Below are positions 1-8,761 of a stretch of DNA of 64,000 nucleotides, piece by piece. The DNA is taken from contig NZ_NIRR01000018.1 of assembly GCF_002204745.1 (NCBI RefSeq), positions 1-64,000 on the forward strand, written 5' to 3'. The DNA comes from Hymenobacter amundsenii. Its GTDB lineage: Bacteria > Bacteroidota > Bacteroidia > Cytophagales > Hymenobacteraceae. Every line of letters starts with the position of its first letter. Position 1 is the stretch's first letter. Below the pieces are notes generated by a model, which was not told the origin of the DNA, did not search any database, and saw nothing but the letters and a program-made list of their open reading frames with translations. The position numbers were made by a program, and so were the translations under genes.

Positions 1-183
1 GCCTAGCCCTGACCATGCAGCAATTTCACTTCCTGGCCTTTGCGACACTCTTGCTGGCAAAAGGCGTTTTCCGAGCCACTAGTCCATAACAGGCTCTAGA
101 CTTGCGCAACCTTTATTTTTTTAGTCGGCTATAACCGGGCATCAAATCCCTGAAAAACAGCCAGCTACCCGTGCTCTATCGTT

Positions 184-2382
184 TCAGCGAGCCGCTACCT
201 GCTGGCGGTATCGGGCTAGGCCAGCATCGAGGAAGCGCACGAAAGCTTCCGCATCGGGCTCGTAGGCAATGGGGGGAGTCAGCACGTGGGCCAGGTCAGT
301 GGGCGCAGTAGGGTCGAGCAGTACGTAATATGGCTGGGCGTTTACGTTGAAGCCCGTCAGCTGCAGATCGGCGTTCTTCTTACCGAGCGTGGTTTTCTGC
401 TTGCCATCATAGGTGGACGTGTAGACCTCGTTGGCGGGCAAGTCGGTCTTGTCATCCACGTAAAGGGCTACCACTACGAAGTCGTTTTGCAGGCGGCGCA
501 GCACCTGCGGGTCGCTCCAGACGGTGGCTTCCATTTTGCGGCAGTTCACGCAGGCGTGGCCGGTGAAGTCGATGAACAGGGGCTTGTTCTGGGCCTTGGC
601 GCACTGGCGGGCCTGCTCTAGGTCGAAGTAACCCGACAGGCCATGGGGCAGCTCCAGGAATCCGCCGTAGCGGGGCTCCTCGCAGCCGGCTACAGCTGTG
701 GCGCGGGCCGCTATGGCCGGCATGGCGGTGGTAGCCACTGTGAAGTCGTTGCGGCTCTGGGGCGGCAGGTATCCGGCCAGCAGTGGCAGCGGGGCCCCGA
801 ACAGGCCGGGCACCAGGTAGGTCATGAAGCTGAAGGCCAGCACAGCCATCAGCAGCCGGCCTACGCTCAGGTGGGGCAGGTCGGAATCGTGGGAGAGCTT
901 GAAGCGGCCTAGTAAATACAGGCCCAGCAGACCCGAGAGGGCAATCCAGAGCACCAAATACACGTCGCGGGAGAGTAGGTTCCAGTGGTAAGCCAAGTCG
1001 GCCATACTCAAAAACTTGAGCGCCAACATCAGCTCCACGAAGCCTAGCGTCACCTTCACCGTGTTCAGCCAGCCACCCGAACGGGGCAAACTTTTCAGCC
1101 AAGCCGGGAAGATGGCGAACAGCGTGAAGGGCAGCGCAAAAGCCAGCGAGAAGCCCAGCATGCCAACTACCGGCGCAATCCGCTCGCCCCGGGCGGCCAG
1201 GCCCAGAATGGTGGCCACGATGGGTCCGGTGCAGGAAAACGATACGAGCACCAGTGTGAGGGCCATGAAAAACACCCCGCCCCAGCCGCCTTTATCGGCT
1301 TGGGCATCAATTTTATTGACCATGCCGTGGGGCAGCGTGATTTCGAACAGGCCCAGAAACGAAAGGCCAAATACCACGAATACGGCAAAGAAAATCAGGT
1401 TGGGCAGCCAGTGGGTGGCAATCAGGTTGGGGCCGTCTTCGCCCAGCAACGCCGCCACTACGACGCCAATGAGCACGTAAATCACGATGATGCTCAGCCC
1501 GTATACGGCCGCCTTCAGAATCCCGCGCGAGCGGGTGTCCTGGCCGCTGGTGAAAAACGATACCGTCATCGGAATTAGCGGGAACACGCAGGGCGTAAGC
1601 AACGCCCCTAGCCCAAACACGAAGGCGGCGAAGGCAAACCCCCACAGCCCCCCAGCCGACTCCACTGAGGTAGCGGCCGCTACCGATGCCACCACGGGCG
1701 GCGTGGCGGCTACGGTAGGCGTTGCGGTGGTCGTAACAACGGCCGTAGCAGGGTCAGCCGTATCCGTAGCAGCGGCGGCTACGGGCGTTTCGGGCGTGGT
1801 AGCCGTAGGGCCAATAGCTGGCGCTACTGCCGGTGCAATGGTAGTAGTGGTGGTACCGGTAGTTGGTGCGGCCGGGGCGGTAGCAGCCGAGGCGGCCGTT
1901 CCGGTTACCTCCAGCGGGCCAAAGCTCAGGCTTTCGTCGCCCGGAATGCAGCGGCCGTCCACATCGGTGCAACTCTGGTACTCCGCTTCGGCCTTGATGA
2001 CGAGCCGGCCGGGCTGCAACACCCGGATGCGCTGGCGGATCTGGCCGGTTTTCTCGAAGTATGTGACGTTACCTTTAAATACGTCGTCGTAGTGTTGCTG
2101 CTCGCCCACCGACTTCGGCTTCCCCACCAGTTCGTAGGCGGGGCTTTTAGCAAACGTGAAGCTGAACACGGTGGGGCCCAGGTCGGGGTCGAAATTGGTC
2201 GCGTAGAGGTGCCACTTGTCGTCGATGCGCGCATTTACGAGTAGCTCCAGCTCTTCGCCTACGCGGGCCGCAGGCTGGCTCAGGGCGGTAGTGAGCTTGG
2301 TGGGACGCAACACCTGGGCCCGGCTCCCGAGCGGGAACAGCAGCACCAGCAGCAGCGGCAGAAAAAGAAGGCGATGAATCAT
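184..2382 (-). CDS. dsbD: Thiol:disulfide interchange protein, DsbD family
   Basis: Inner-membrane reductase that passes electrons from cytoplasmic thioredoxin to periplasmic disulfide substrates. The 732-aa product has a signal peptide (residues 1-22), an N-terminal DsbD-alpha-like beta domain (about 30-165), a long Ala/Thr/Pro linker (about 165-245), a multi-span membrane domain (about 245-500) carrying the motifs LLTPCVFPLIPM and SFSCTGP whose cysteines are the known membrane redox pair, and a C-terminal thioredoxin domain with the CVNC active site near residue 611. An upstream in-frame ATG would add 10 residues; the start at 2382 is preferred because it directly begins the signal peptide. 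The linker is unusually long for the family. Divergent from the CNNM gene. Confidence 0.93.
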   Translation of the reverse strand: MIHRLLFLPLLLVLLFPLGSRAQVLRPTKLTTALSQPAARVGEELELLVNARIDDKWHLYATNFDPDLGPTVFSFTFAKSPAYELVGKPKSVGEQQHYDDVFKGNVTYFEKTGQIRQRIRVLQPGRLVIKAEAEYQSCTDVDGRCIPGDESLSFGPLEVTGTAASAATAPAAPTTGTTTTTIAPAVAPAIGPTATTPETPVAAAATDTADPATAVVTTTATPTVAATPPVVASVAAATSVESAGGLWGFAFAAFVFGLGALLTPCVFPLIPMTVSFFTSGQDTRSRGILKAAVYGLSIIVIYVLIGVVVAALLGEDGPNLIATHWLPNLIFFAVFVVFGLSFLGLFEITLPHGMVNKIDAQADKGGWGGVFFMALTLVLVSFSCTGPIVATILGLAARGERIAPVVGMLGFSLAFALPFTLFAIFPAWLKSLPRSGGWLNTVKVTLGFVELMLALKFLSMADLAYHWNLLSRDVYLVLWIALSGLLGLYLLGRFKLSHDSDLPHLSVGRLLMAVLAFSFMTYLVPGLFGAPLPLLAGYLPPQSRNDFTVATTAMPAIAARATAVAGCEEPRYGGFLELPHGLSGYFDLEQARQCAKAQNKPLFIDFTGHACVNCRKMEATVWSDPQVLRRLQNDFVVVALYVDDKTDLPANEVYTSTYDGKQKTTLGKKNADLQLTGFNVNAQPYYVLLDPTAPTDLAHVLTPPIAYEPDAEAFVRFLDAGLARYRQQVAAR

Positions 2383-2559
2383 GCAACGAAATAAAAACAA
2401 CGGGAAGGCCAACGGCGAATGGCAAAGATCGGCAGAAACGGCAACAGCTACGCGGCGGAACTGGTTTTACCTACCGGCCCAAGTAGGCCAAGCGACGCCA
2501 TTACGGCTTGGCGGTGGGGGCGGGCGGGCGTTAAATCCAACCCCTTGCATCGAATGTCG

Positions 2560-2567
2560 TACTTTTG
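2560..2567 (+). promoter_or_regulatory. Promoter -7 box for the CNNM gene
   Basis: TACTTTTG fits the Bacteroidota -7 consensus TAnnTTTG and lies 45 bases upstream of the ATG at 2613. No clear TTTG is seen at the expected -33 distance. Confidence 0.5.
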
Positions 2568-2612
2568 CAGTACAAAGGAAGGCCGGGCCGGTTGAGCCTG
2601 CTTTCTACACCT

Positions 2613-3944
2613 ATGGGCTTAAAAATATTACTGACTATTCTGCTGGTAGCCGCCAACGGATTTTTTGTGGCCGCCGAATTCGCGTTCGTCAAGGTTCGTC
2701 TCTCTCAAATCGAGCTGAAAGCCCAAAGCGGTAACCGCCTGGCGCAGCTGTTGCAGTCGATGCTGCACGAAATGAACTACTACCTCTCGGCCACCCAGCT
2801 CGGCATTACGCTGGCTTCGCTGGCGTTGGGTTGGATTGGCGAAAGCGTAGTAGCCGAGGTAATTCTAGCCATCATTGCCCAGTTCGATCTGGTGGTGTCG
2901 CCCACCTCGGTTCACCAGATTGCCATCGTTACGTCGTTTTCGCTCATCACCGTGATGCACATCGTGCTTGGCGAGCAGGCGCCGAAGGTGCTGGCCATCC
3001 AGAAGCCCGAGGCCACCAGCATGGCAATTGCCATCCCACTGCGGGCCTTCGCGTTCCTTACCTTCCCCCTTATTTGGCTGCTCGACAAGCTTTCGAACTT
3101 GGTGCTGCGCGTTTTTGGGGTGGTTTCGGCCCATGGAGCCGAGGTGCACACGAGTGAAGAACTGCGGATGCTGCTCGACCAAAGCAAGCAGAGCGGGGAA
3201 ATTCAGGAGTCGGAGCACGAGATGCTGGAGAACGTGTTCGAGTTCAACGACCGGATGGTGAAGCAGATTATGGTGCCACGCACCAAAATCGTGGCTTTCG
3301 ACGTGAATACACCCGAAGACACGGTGCTGGAAATGGTGCATAACGAGGGCTACTCGCGCATTCCGGTGTACGAAAGCAACGTCGACAACATTGTGGGTGT
3401 GCTCTACGTGAAAGATTTGCTCCAGCTCATCCGGCGGCAGGAAGTGCTGGATCTGGCCAAAATTATGCGGCCGGCCTATTTCGTGCCCGAAACCAAGAAG
3501 ATTAACCGCCTGCTGCGCCAGTTTCAGCGCAAGCACATGCACATGGCCATCGTGAGCGACGAGTTCGGTGGTGTGTCGGGCATCGTTACCATCGAAGACA
3601 TCATGGAGGAGCTCGTGGGCGAAATCCAGGATGAGTATGACAACGAGGTGCCGGTAGTGGAAAAGGTATCGGAATCGGAATACCGCGTGAACACCGCCAC
3701 GCCCATCCCCGATGCCAACGAACACCTACCCTACCCCCTGCCCGAGGGCGACGACTACGAAACCGTGGGCGGCTTGCTCAACATGCTTTACGGCAATATT
3801 CCCGAAGTCGGCGACGTAGCCACGCTCGACAACTACGAATTCCGGGTGCTCAAACGCTCCCGCCGCTCCGTCGAACTGGTGCAGTTGCGGGTTACCAACG
3901 GCCAGGAAAGCGAAATGGAAGTGGGCGAGATGCTGGACTTGTAG
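2613..3944 (+). CDS. CNNM/CBS-domain transmembrane protein (HlyC/CorC family)
   Basis: A 443-aa protein of the UPF0053 family, linked in the literature to magnesium/cobalt efflux and often annotated hemolysin. It has an N-terminal CNNM (DUF21) membrane domain (about residues 1-190, several hydrophobic segments, beginning MGLKILLTILLVAANGFF), a pair of CBS domains (about 205-330; MVPRTKIVAFD and the SRIPVYE motif are visible) and a C-terminal CorC/HlyC domain (about 345-425). The start at 2613 is chosen because the first membrane segment begins there; 16 in-frame residues upstream are not hydrophobic. It converges on the carbonic-anhydrase gene across a very strong hairpin. Confidence 0.9.
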   Translation: MGLKILLTILLVAANGFFVAAEFAFVKVRLSQIELKAQSGNRLAQLLQSMLHEMNYYLSATQLGITLASLALGWIGESVVAEVILAIIAQFDLVVSPTSVHQIAIVTSFSLITVMHIVLGEQAPKVLAIQKPEATSMAIAIPLRAFAFLTFPLIWLLDKLSNLVLRVFGVVSAHGAEVHTSEELRMLLDQSKQSGEIQESEHEMLENVFEFNDRMVKQIMVPRTKIVAFDVNTPEDTVLEMVHNEGYSRIPVYESNVDNIVGVLYVKDLLQLIRRQEVLDLAKIMRPAYFVPETKKINRLLRQFQRKHMHMAIVSDEFGGVSGIVTIEDIMEELVGEIQDEYDNEVPVVEKVSESEYRVNTATPIPDANEHLPYPLPEGDDYETVGGLLNMLYGNIPEVGDVATLDNYEFRVLKRSRRSVELVQLRVTNGQESEMEVGEMLDL

Positions 3945-3949
3945 CGTCA

Positions 3950-4023
3950 CTCCAAGTAGATCATAAATCAGAAAGGCGCTTTCCTGTCGGGAAGCGCCTT
4001 TCTGATTTATGATCTACTTGGAG
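3950..4023. terminator. Bidirectional terminator with a 32-bp perfect stem
   Basis: Arms 3950-3981 and 3992-4023 are perfectly complementary (32 bp) with a 10-base loop that can pair three more bases. It sits between two convergent genes ending at 3944 and 4038 and can terminate both. The stem is much longer than a usual intrinsic terminator. Confidence 0.75.
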
Positions 4024-4037
4024 GTGATTGTCCTACT

Positions 4038-4553
4038 TTACTTCTTCTCAAACCAGCTCGCGTACAGCACGTAATTGTCGGCCGTTTGGCTGATGGTGGC
4101 CCGTTGCGCCTCCGTAACGGGCTTGATGCGGCGAGCCGGCACTCCGGCGTAGAGGTAGCCCGGCTCGCACCGCGTATTCTCCAGTACCACCGCCCCGGCC
4201 GCGATAATGCAGCCCGCGCCCACCACGGCGTGGTCCATCACAATAGCCCCCATGCCAATCAGCACGTCGTCCTCGACGGTGCAGCCGTGCACGATGGCCC
4301 GGTGCCCGATGCTCACCCGCGAACCGATGGTAGTAGCTGCCTTGAGGTAGGTGCAGTGCAGCACCGCTCCGTCCTGAATGTTGGTCTGGTCGCCGATGCG
4401 GATGCTTTTCACGTCGCCGCGCACTGTAGCATTGAACCACACGGTGCAGTTGCGGCCCAACGTTACGTCGCCCACGATGGTAGCGTTTTCAGCCACGAAA
4501 CAATCGGAGCCGAGTTGCGGGTGTTTTCCCTGAACGGGCAGAATGAGGGGCAT
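4038..4553 (-). CDS. Gamma-carbonic-anhydrase-like hexapeptide-repeat protein
   Basis: A 171-aa left-handed beta-helix protein (PaaY/YrdA-type gamma carbonic anhydrase). Repeating hexapeptides (for example NATIVGDVTLGRNC, GSRVSIGHRAIVHG, DVLIGMGAIVMDHAV) run from about residue 20 to 150, with histidines in the IGHRAIVHGC and MDHAV segments at positions where the family binds zinc. Whether it hydrates CO2 or is a metal-binding acyltransferase relative cannot be told from sequence. It follows the radical SAM gene by 36 bases and is probably co-transcribed with it. Confidence 0.88.
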   Translation of the reverse strand: MPLILPVQGKHPQLGSDCFVAENATIVGDVTLGRNCTVWFNATVRGDVKSIRIGDQTNIQDGAVLHCTYLKAATTIGSRVSIGHRAIVHGCTVEDDVLIGMGAIVMDHAVVGAGCIIAAGAVVLENTRCEPGYLYAGVPARRIKPVTEAQRATISQTADNYVLYASWFEKK

Positions 4554-4589
4554 AGAGTAAGTAGTAAAGCGTAGAACTAAGCCGGTTTG

Positions 4590-5573
4590 TTACCGCGTCA
4601 GCATCCGTTTCCAAGTGCCTTTGTCCCAGTTGTATTTAAGGGTGCTGGGCAGGGCCTGCCAGAAGTACTTGCTGGTTTCGACGGCGAAACTGGGCTGCAT
4701 GTAACAGTTGATTGTGCAACCCTCGCAGGCGGGCAAACGGCCTTCGAGGGCGGCCAGTTGCTGCACCTCAGTGGAGTGATAGAGGTCGAACAGGCGGCCT
4801 TCAATGGGAAATTTCTTTTCGCCCAAATGGTAGCAAGGCAGTACCAACTCGTTGGAAGGCGAGATAACCAGCGTGGTGCTGGCCGCCCGGCACACGGGCA
4901 CGGCCACATGGTTGCCCCCGTCGCGGCGCAACGCAATAAAGGCCTCGTTGAGGTACACGCCAGGCCGCTTCCCGAAGGCCGAAAGGTAGTCGAGTTCCTC
5001 GCTGGTGAGCTGTTCGCCGGCATCGACGCCGTTGTACTCGAAGGCCGGATTGAGAATGAGTACCAGTTTGTTGGGCCGCGTGATTTGCTGGTAGACATTC
5101 TCCAGGTCGGCCAGGTTTTCGCGGAATACAGTGAACAGCACGTCGGGCCGCTCGCCCAGTTCGCGGGCCACCCGGATGCTTTCGAGCACGAAATCGAAGC
5201 AGGCCACCCCCCGGCCCCGGTCGTGCACTTCCTTCTCGCTGGAATCGAGCGAGAAGTGCAGCATATCGACCTTGCCGCGCAGCTTTTCGGCGTATTTGGG
5301 GTAGAGCAGGCAGTTGGTGGTGAGCGTCGTAATGAAGCCCATATCGTGCGCCAGACCCACAAACTCATGAATCTGGCGGTGCAGCAGCGGCTCGCCGCCC
5401 GTAAAGTCCACCACCGACACGCCTAGCCGCTTCAGGTCGCGTAGGTTCTGCGCCACGTCCTCCAGCGTAATGTAGGGCGAAGGTTTCTCCCAGATATCAC
5501 AGAACGAGCACTTGGCATTACACCGGTAGGTAACGTAGTAATTGCACAGAACCGGATGACGAACGAGACGCAT
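4590..5573 (-). CDS. Radical SAM protein with SPASM-like C-terminus
   Basis: A 327-aa radical SAM enzyme. The 4Fe-4S motif CNAKCSFC (CxxxCxxC) is near residue 18, followed by FTGGEPLLH (SAM-binding GGE motif). The C-terminus holds more cysteines (VCRAAS, LPCYH, CEGCTINC) as in SPASM/twitch proteins that bind auxiliary clusters and modify peptides or complex substrates. The start MRLVRHPVLCNYY at 5573 is preferred over an ATG 10 codons upstream because family members begin shortly before the CxxxCxxC. The substrate is unknown. Upstream of the gamma-carbonic-anhydrase gene in the same direction. Confidence 0.85.
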   Translation of the reverse strand: MRLVRHPVLCNYYVTYRCNAKCSFCDIWEKPSPYITLEDVAQNLRDLKRLGVSVVDFTGGEPLLHRQIHEFVGLAHDMGFITTLTTNCLLYPKYAEKLRGKVDMLHFSLDSSEKEVHDRGRGVACFDFVLESIRVARELGERPDVLFTVFRENLADLENVYQQITRPNKLVLILNPAFEYNGVDAGEQLTSEELDYLSAFGKRPGVYLNEAFIALRRDGGNHVAVPVCRAASTTLVISPSNELVLPCYHLGEKKFPIEGRLFDLYHSTEVQQLAALEGRLPACEGCTINCYMQPSFAVETSKYFWQALPSTLKYNWDKGTWKRMLTR

Positions 5574-5579
5574 ATTTTT

Positions 5580-5682
5580 TGAGCTGCAAGCTATAAGCCG
5601 CAAGCTACAAGCTTTTATTGTGGAGGGTAGAAAGCAGGCTTTTAACCGGGCTTGCAGCTAGTAGCTGATAGCTAACAGCTCA
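5580..5682. repeat. Intergenic imperfect palindromic repeat (AGCT-rich)
   Basis: Short runs built from GCAAGCTA/TAGCTGATAGCT words at 5580-5612 and 5651-5681 are roughly inverted with respect to each other, filling the gap between two genes. It resembles the dispersed noncoding repeats of Cytophagales genomes; a similar style of repeat occurs at 61716-61815. Confidence 0.5.
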
Positions 5683-5684
5683 AA

Positions 5685-6446
5685 TTAATGCGCCAGTTCG
5701 CCCCAGGCCAAGTCCCAGCGGGCGGGCGTGGCGGCCAGAGCTTCGGGGGTGGCGGGGCCGTAGTGTTCGAGGTAGTAATTGCAGAAGCCCTTTAGCGGGC
5801 AGCGGGCACAGTCAGGTTTGCTGTAAAAACACACCTTTTGGCCGTGCCAATAGTTGTGCTTGTGGAAGTTGAGCAGCACCAGCACATCGGCCGGTAGCTG
5901 AGCCAACAGCAGCTGGTGGGCCTTATCGGCCGACGCTTTGGGCGGAATCATCCCCACGCGCTGGGCAATGCGGTGCACGTGGGTATCAACGGGCAGCACA
6001 GGCTTATGAAAATTGAAGAGCAGCACCAGCGAGGCCGTCTTCAGGCCGATGCCGGGCATGTCGTGCAGCCACTGCATGGCCTTTTCGGTGGGCCACTCGG
6101 CCGGGAAATCCAGCGCAAATTCGCCCCGTTCGGCCTTTATACGGCGCAGAATTTCCTGGATGCGCGGAGCCTGGGTGTCGGGCCAGCGGGTGGTGCGGAT
6201 AGCGTGGGCCAGCTCTGCGGTCGGCGCGGCCTCTACCCCGGCCCAGTCGCCAAAAGCTTCCAGCATCCGGTCGTAAGCCAGCTCCTCATCGGCGTGGGTG
6301 GTGCGGTGCGAAAGCACCGTCGAAATCAGCTCCCGCATGGGTGAGCGGCGGGGCTTTTCGAGCGTCAGGGGTGGGTAGAACTCTTGCAGCTCCTCGTAGT
6401 TCTGGCGCGTCTTCTCGGCGGCCGAAGCGGTGTAAGTCGTGGGCAT
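5685..6446 (-). CDS. nth: Endonuclease III-type DNA glycosylase/AP lyase
   Basis: A 253-aa HhH-GPD superfamily enzyme of base-excision repair. The helix-hairpin-helix reads MPGIGLKTASLV, with the lysine expected of bifunctional glycosylase/lyases; the GPD-loop aspartate is in PVDTHVHRIAQRVG. The C-terminal 4Fe-4S motif C-x6-C-x2-C-x5-C is present (CFYSKPDCARCPLKGFC). The start MPTTYTAS at 6446 is chosen because the upstream in-frame extension is Pro/Gly-rich and overlaps a terminator. The N-terminus is slightly longer than in E. coli Nth. Confidence 0.9.
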   Translation of the reverse strand: MPTTYTASAAEKTRQNYEELQEFYPPLTLEKPRRSPMRELISTVLSHRTTHADEELAYDRMLEAFGDWAGVEAAPTAELAHAIRTTRWPDTQAPRIQEILRRIKAERGEFALDFPAEWPTEKAMQWLHDMPGIGLKTASLVLLFNFHKPVLPVDTHVHRIAQRVGMIPPKASADKAHQLLLAQLPADVLVLLNFHKHNYWHGQKVCFYSKPDCARCPLKGFCNYYLEHYGPATPEALAATPARWDLAWGELAH

Positions 6447-6495
6447 AGGCAGTTGTACCACCGGGCCGGGCGGCGGGTTGCGCCCACCAGCCCAC

Positions 6496-6531
6496 AAAAA
6501 AGCGGGAGCTTCCCCGAAAGGAAGCCCCCGC
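6496..6531 (-). terminator. Rho-independent terminator of the OmpA gene
   Basis: On the minus strand a 12-bp stem with one mismatch (arms 6520-6531 and 6502-6513) is followed by a T-run. It lies 25 bases past the stop of the gene at 6556. Confidence 0.8.
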
Positions 6532-6555
6532 ATTGCAAAAGACGATTACAGGTGC

Positions 6556-7260
6556 TTAGATGGTACCTTTTTCGGCGGCTTTCTTCAGCTTTTCGTTGGC
6601 GAAAATGGCCACTTCTACCCGGCGGTTGGCTACCCGGCCGGCTTCGGTCGAGTTGTCGGCCACGGGCTGGGTCGAGCCGTAGCCTGTTACCGTGAAGCGC
6701 GAGGCATCTACGCCCTGCTGCTGGGTGTAGTTGGCCACGGCCTGGGCACGGCGCTGCGAAAGCGGGTTGTTCACGGCATCGGAGCCGCTCGTATCTGTGT
6801 GGCCTTCCACAATCACGTTGGTGTCGCCATACTTAACGAGCGTTTTAGCCAACTCCTGGATGTTGTTCTGAGCGGCGGCCGTCAGGCCCGCCGAATTTTT
6901 GGCGAACAGCAAGCCCGAGTCGAAGGTAATTTTGATGCCTTCGCCCACGCGCTCTACCGTAGCACCGGCCATTTCGCGCTGCAACTCGGCCGCCTGCTTG
7001 TCCATGCGGCGGCCAATGAGGGCGCCCCCGGCGCCACCCACGGCGGCTCCGATGATGGCTCCCTTGGCCGTGCCCGACTTGCCGCCAATCACGCGGCCCA
7101 ATATGGCCCCACCTGCGGCTCCGCCCAGGCCACCAATTACCCCGCCTTTGGCGGTTTTGCTCCAGGGTTTTTTCTCTTTGGTGGTTTGGGCCTCGGCGAA
7201 ATTGCCGCCCAGCAGCAGCACAGCCAGCAGCAGCACGAATAAAGAACGAAGGTTGGTCAT
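6556..7260 (-). CDS. Glycine-zipper/OmpA-family outer-membrane protein
   Basis: A 234-aa exported protein: signal peptide (1-24), a glycine-zipper segment (about 38-88; repeated GGxxG, GGVIGGLGGAAGGAILG) and a C-terminal OmpA peptidoglycan-binding domain (about 110-230) with VEGHTDTSG and LSQRRAQAVANY. The family anchors the envelope to peptidoglycan. A close paralogue lies downstream in this window (7788-8531). Confidence 0.9.
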   Translation of the reverse strand: MTNLRSLFVLLLAVLLLGGNFAEAQTTKEKKPWSKTAKGGVIGGLGGAAGGAILGRVIGGKSGTAKGAIIGAAVGGAGGALIGRRMDKQAAELQREMAGATVERVGEGIKITFDSGLLFAKNSAGLTAAAQNNIQELAKTLVKYGDTNVIVEGHTDTSGSDAVNNPLSQRRAQAVANYTQQQGVDASRFTVTGYGSTQPVADNSTEAGRVANRRVEVAIFANEKLKKAAEKGTI

Positions 7261-7316
7261 GGGGGTAGGGAGAAATGTTGGGAGTGAAAAGAGTGCGCCA
7301 ACTGGCTACGAGCCAG

Positions 7317-7346
7317 CAAAGCTATCCGTCAGCCGCCGCTTTACAA
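7317..7346 (-). promoter_or_regulatory. Promoter of the glycine-zipper OmpA gene
   Basis: On the minus strand TTG, 19 bases, then TAGCTTTG, an exact match to the Bacteroidota -33/-7 pattern, 56 bases upstream of the ATG at 7260. Confidence 0.6.
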
Positions 7347-7366
7347 CCACCTTGCCAGAAACACGC

Positions 7367-7397
7367 CGGGCCCACTCGTTGATAGCGAGTGGGCCCG
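7367..7397. terminator. Perfect 12-bp hairpin, possible terminator
   Basis: Arms 7367-7378 and 7386-7397 with a 7-base loop; no clear T-run on either strand. It lies past the end of the small glycine-zipper ORF, so it may end that transcript. Confidence 0.4.
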
Positions 7398-7456
7398 ATA
7401 ATTAACACAATCGGCTGTCGAAGAACGTCTTACGCAGGCCGATTGTTGCGCTACCC

Positions 7457-7681
7457 TTACAAGTTCGGGTTGTTGGTTTCCCGGGCCCGGCGGCGCTCAT
7501 CTTTACGCTTCTGCTTTTCGTTGCCGATAATGGCACCGGCACCGGCACCTACGGCACCGCCGATGCATGCATGCAGGACAAACTTCCCAAACGCAACGGT
7601 CAACATCACCAGCGCCACTAATAGCAGATTTCGAAGCCACAATTCTTCACCCCATACTGGCACGGTGGGCGCAGTTTCCAA
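7457..7681 (-). CDS. Small glycine-zipper protein, start uncertain
   Basis: Up to 74 residues: a hydrophobic segment (LLLVALVMLTVAFGKFVLHA), a short glycine zipper (GGAVGAGAGAIIG) and a highly charged tail rich in Lys/Arg/Glu. This is the pattern of YMGG-like glycine-zipper proteins, but there is no OmpA domain. The N-terminal 15 residues are encoded over an inverted repeat (7656-7703), so translation may begin further in, for example at the internal Met in MLTVAFG. It could be a free-standing small protein or a remnant of a third OmpA paralogue. Confidence 0.5.
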   Translation of the reverse strand: METAPTVPVWGEELWLRNLLLVALVMLTVAFGKFVLHACIGGAVGAGAGAIIGNEKQKRKDERRRARETNNPNL

Positions 7682-7703
7682 CTATCGTACCCACCGTGCC
7701 AGT
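7656..7703. repeat. 14-bp perfect inverted repeat with 20-base spacer
   Basis: ACTGGCACGGTGGG at 7656-7669 is exactly inverted at 7690-7703. It covers the 5' end of the small glycine-zipper ORF, so it could act as an operator or RNA structure. Confidence 0.45.
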
Positions 7704-7722
7704 GTGGATTCGGCAGGGGCAC

Positions 7723-7750
7723 AAAAAAAGCCCCCTCGGCGAGGGGGCTT
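7723..7750 (-). terminator. Terminator of the second OmpA gene
   Basis: A 10-bp stem with a 3-base loop (arms 7728-7737 and 7741-7750) is followed by a T7 run on the minus strand, 38 bases past the stop at 7788. Confidence 0.8.
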
Positions 7751-7787
7751 TACCTATTGAAGCAGGCCGCATGTGCCTGAAGTTGCT

Positions 7788-8531
7788 TTACAGCGTGCCG
7801 TTTTCAGCAGCCTTCTTCATTTTTTCGTTGGCGAAGATGGCAATTTCTACCCGGCGGTTGGCCTGCTTGCCGGCTTCGGTCGTGTTGTCGGCGATGGGCT
7901 GGGTCGAGCCGTAGCCCTGCGTTGTAACGCGGCTGGCATCTACACCCTGGCTAATCGTGTAATTAGCCACGGCCTGGGCACGACGCTGCGAGAGGGGGTT
8001 GTTGATGGCGTCGGAACCGCTGGCGTCCGTGTGGCCTTCCACCAAAATGTTGGTATCGGGGTACTTCTTCAGCGTTTCGGTCATCTTTTGAATTTCGGTC
8101 ATCGAAGCCTGACGCAGGTCGCTCTTGTTGGTGTCGAAGAGAATACCCGAGTCGAAGGTGATTTTGATGCCTTCACCCACGCGCTCTACTTTGGCGTTGG
8201 CCATATCACGCTGGAGTTCTTCGGCCTGCTTGTCCATTTTGCGACCAATCAGGGCACCACCCGTACCGCCTACGGCAGCTCCGATAATAGCACCGGCAGC
8301 CGTACCGCTTTTGCCACCGATTACGCGGCCCAGCACACCACCTACAATGGCGCCACCACCGGCGCCAAGCAAGCCACCCTTAGCTGTTTTGCTCATGCCG
8401 GTTTTGCGCGGACCCGTGCCATTGGTATCAGCTTCCGGGATGTTAGGGTTACGGGGCTGGGAAGTGGCGCAGGAGCTCATGAAGAGCACAAAGGCCATCA
8501 GGAGGGTGAAAAGAGAATTGCGAGAGGTCAT
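7788..8531 (-). CDS. Glycine-zipper/OmpA-family lipoprotein
   Basis: A 247-aa paralogue of the protein at 6556-7260, sharing the glycine zipper (SKTAKGGLLGAGGG..., about 45-95) and the OmpA domain (VEGHTDASGSDA, NPLSQRRAQAVANY). It differs in its N-terminus: a lipobox-like LFMSSC near residue 21 suggests lipidation instead of simple signal-peptide cleavage. The start MTSRNSLF at 8531 is preferred to the ATG three codons upstream. It has its own terminator, so the two paralogues are separately transcribed. Confidence 0.9.
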   Translation of the reverse strand: MTSRNSLFTLLMAFVLFMSSCATSQPRNPNIPEADTNGTGPRKTGMSKTAKGGLLGAGGGAIVGGVLGRVIGGKSGTAAGAIIGAAVGGTGGALIGRKMDKQAEELQRDMANAKVERVGEGIKITFDSGILFDTNKSDLRQASMTEIQKMTETLKKYPDTNILVEGHTDASGSDAINNPLSQRRAQAVANYTISQGVDASRVTTQGYGSTQPIADNTTEAGKQANRRVEIAIFANEKMKKAAENGTL

Positions 8532-8761
8532 AAAATTCAAAACTTAGTGAGAGAAAGGGTCAGACTGACTGGATGGAGGTACTTACTAGGTTTATGGGAA
8601 AAATGTTCGGCGAGTATATAAAAAACGCTATTCATCTTCCGCGCTGCTTGGTTTTGGCAGCGCTGCCGGTTCCCAAAAACCCACTGAAAGGGCGCCAGGC
8701 CTATTCGGCAGGGTGAGTTCAAAAAGCCTGCCGAAAAACTTCCGGCTGAAATTACGGGGCG

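Noticed and set aside
4587-5426. Long plus-strand open frame opposite the radical SAM gene
   Set aside because: It is a mirror of a well-supported gene; composition and lack of motifs mark it as antisense shadow.
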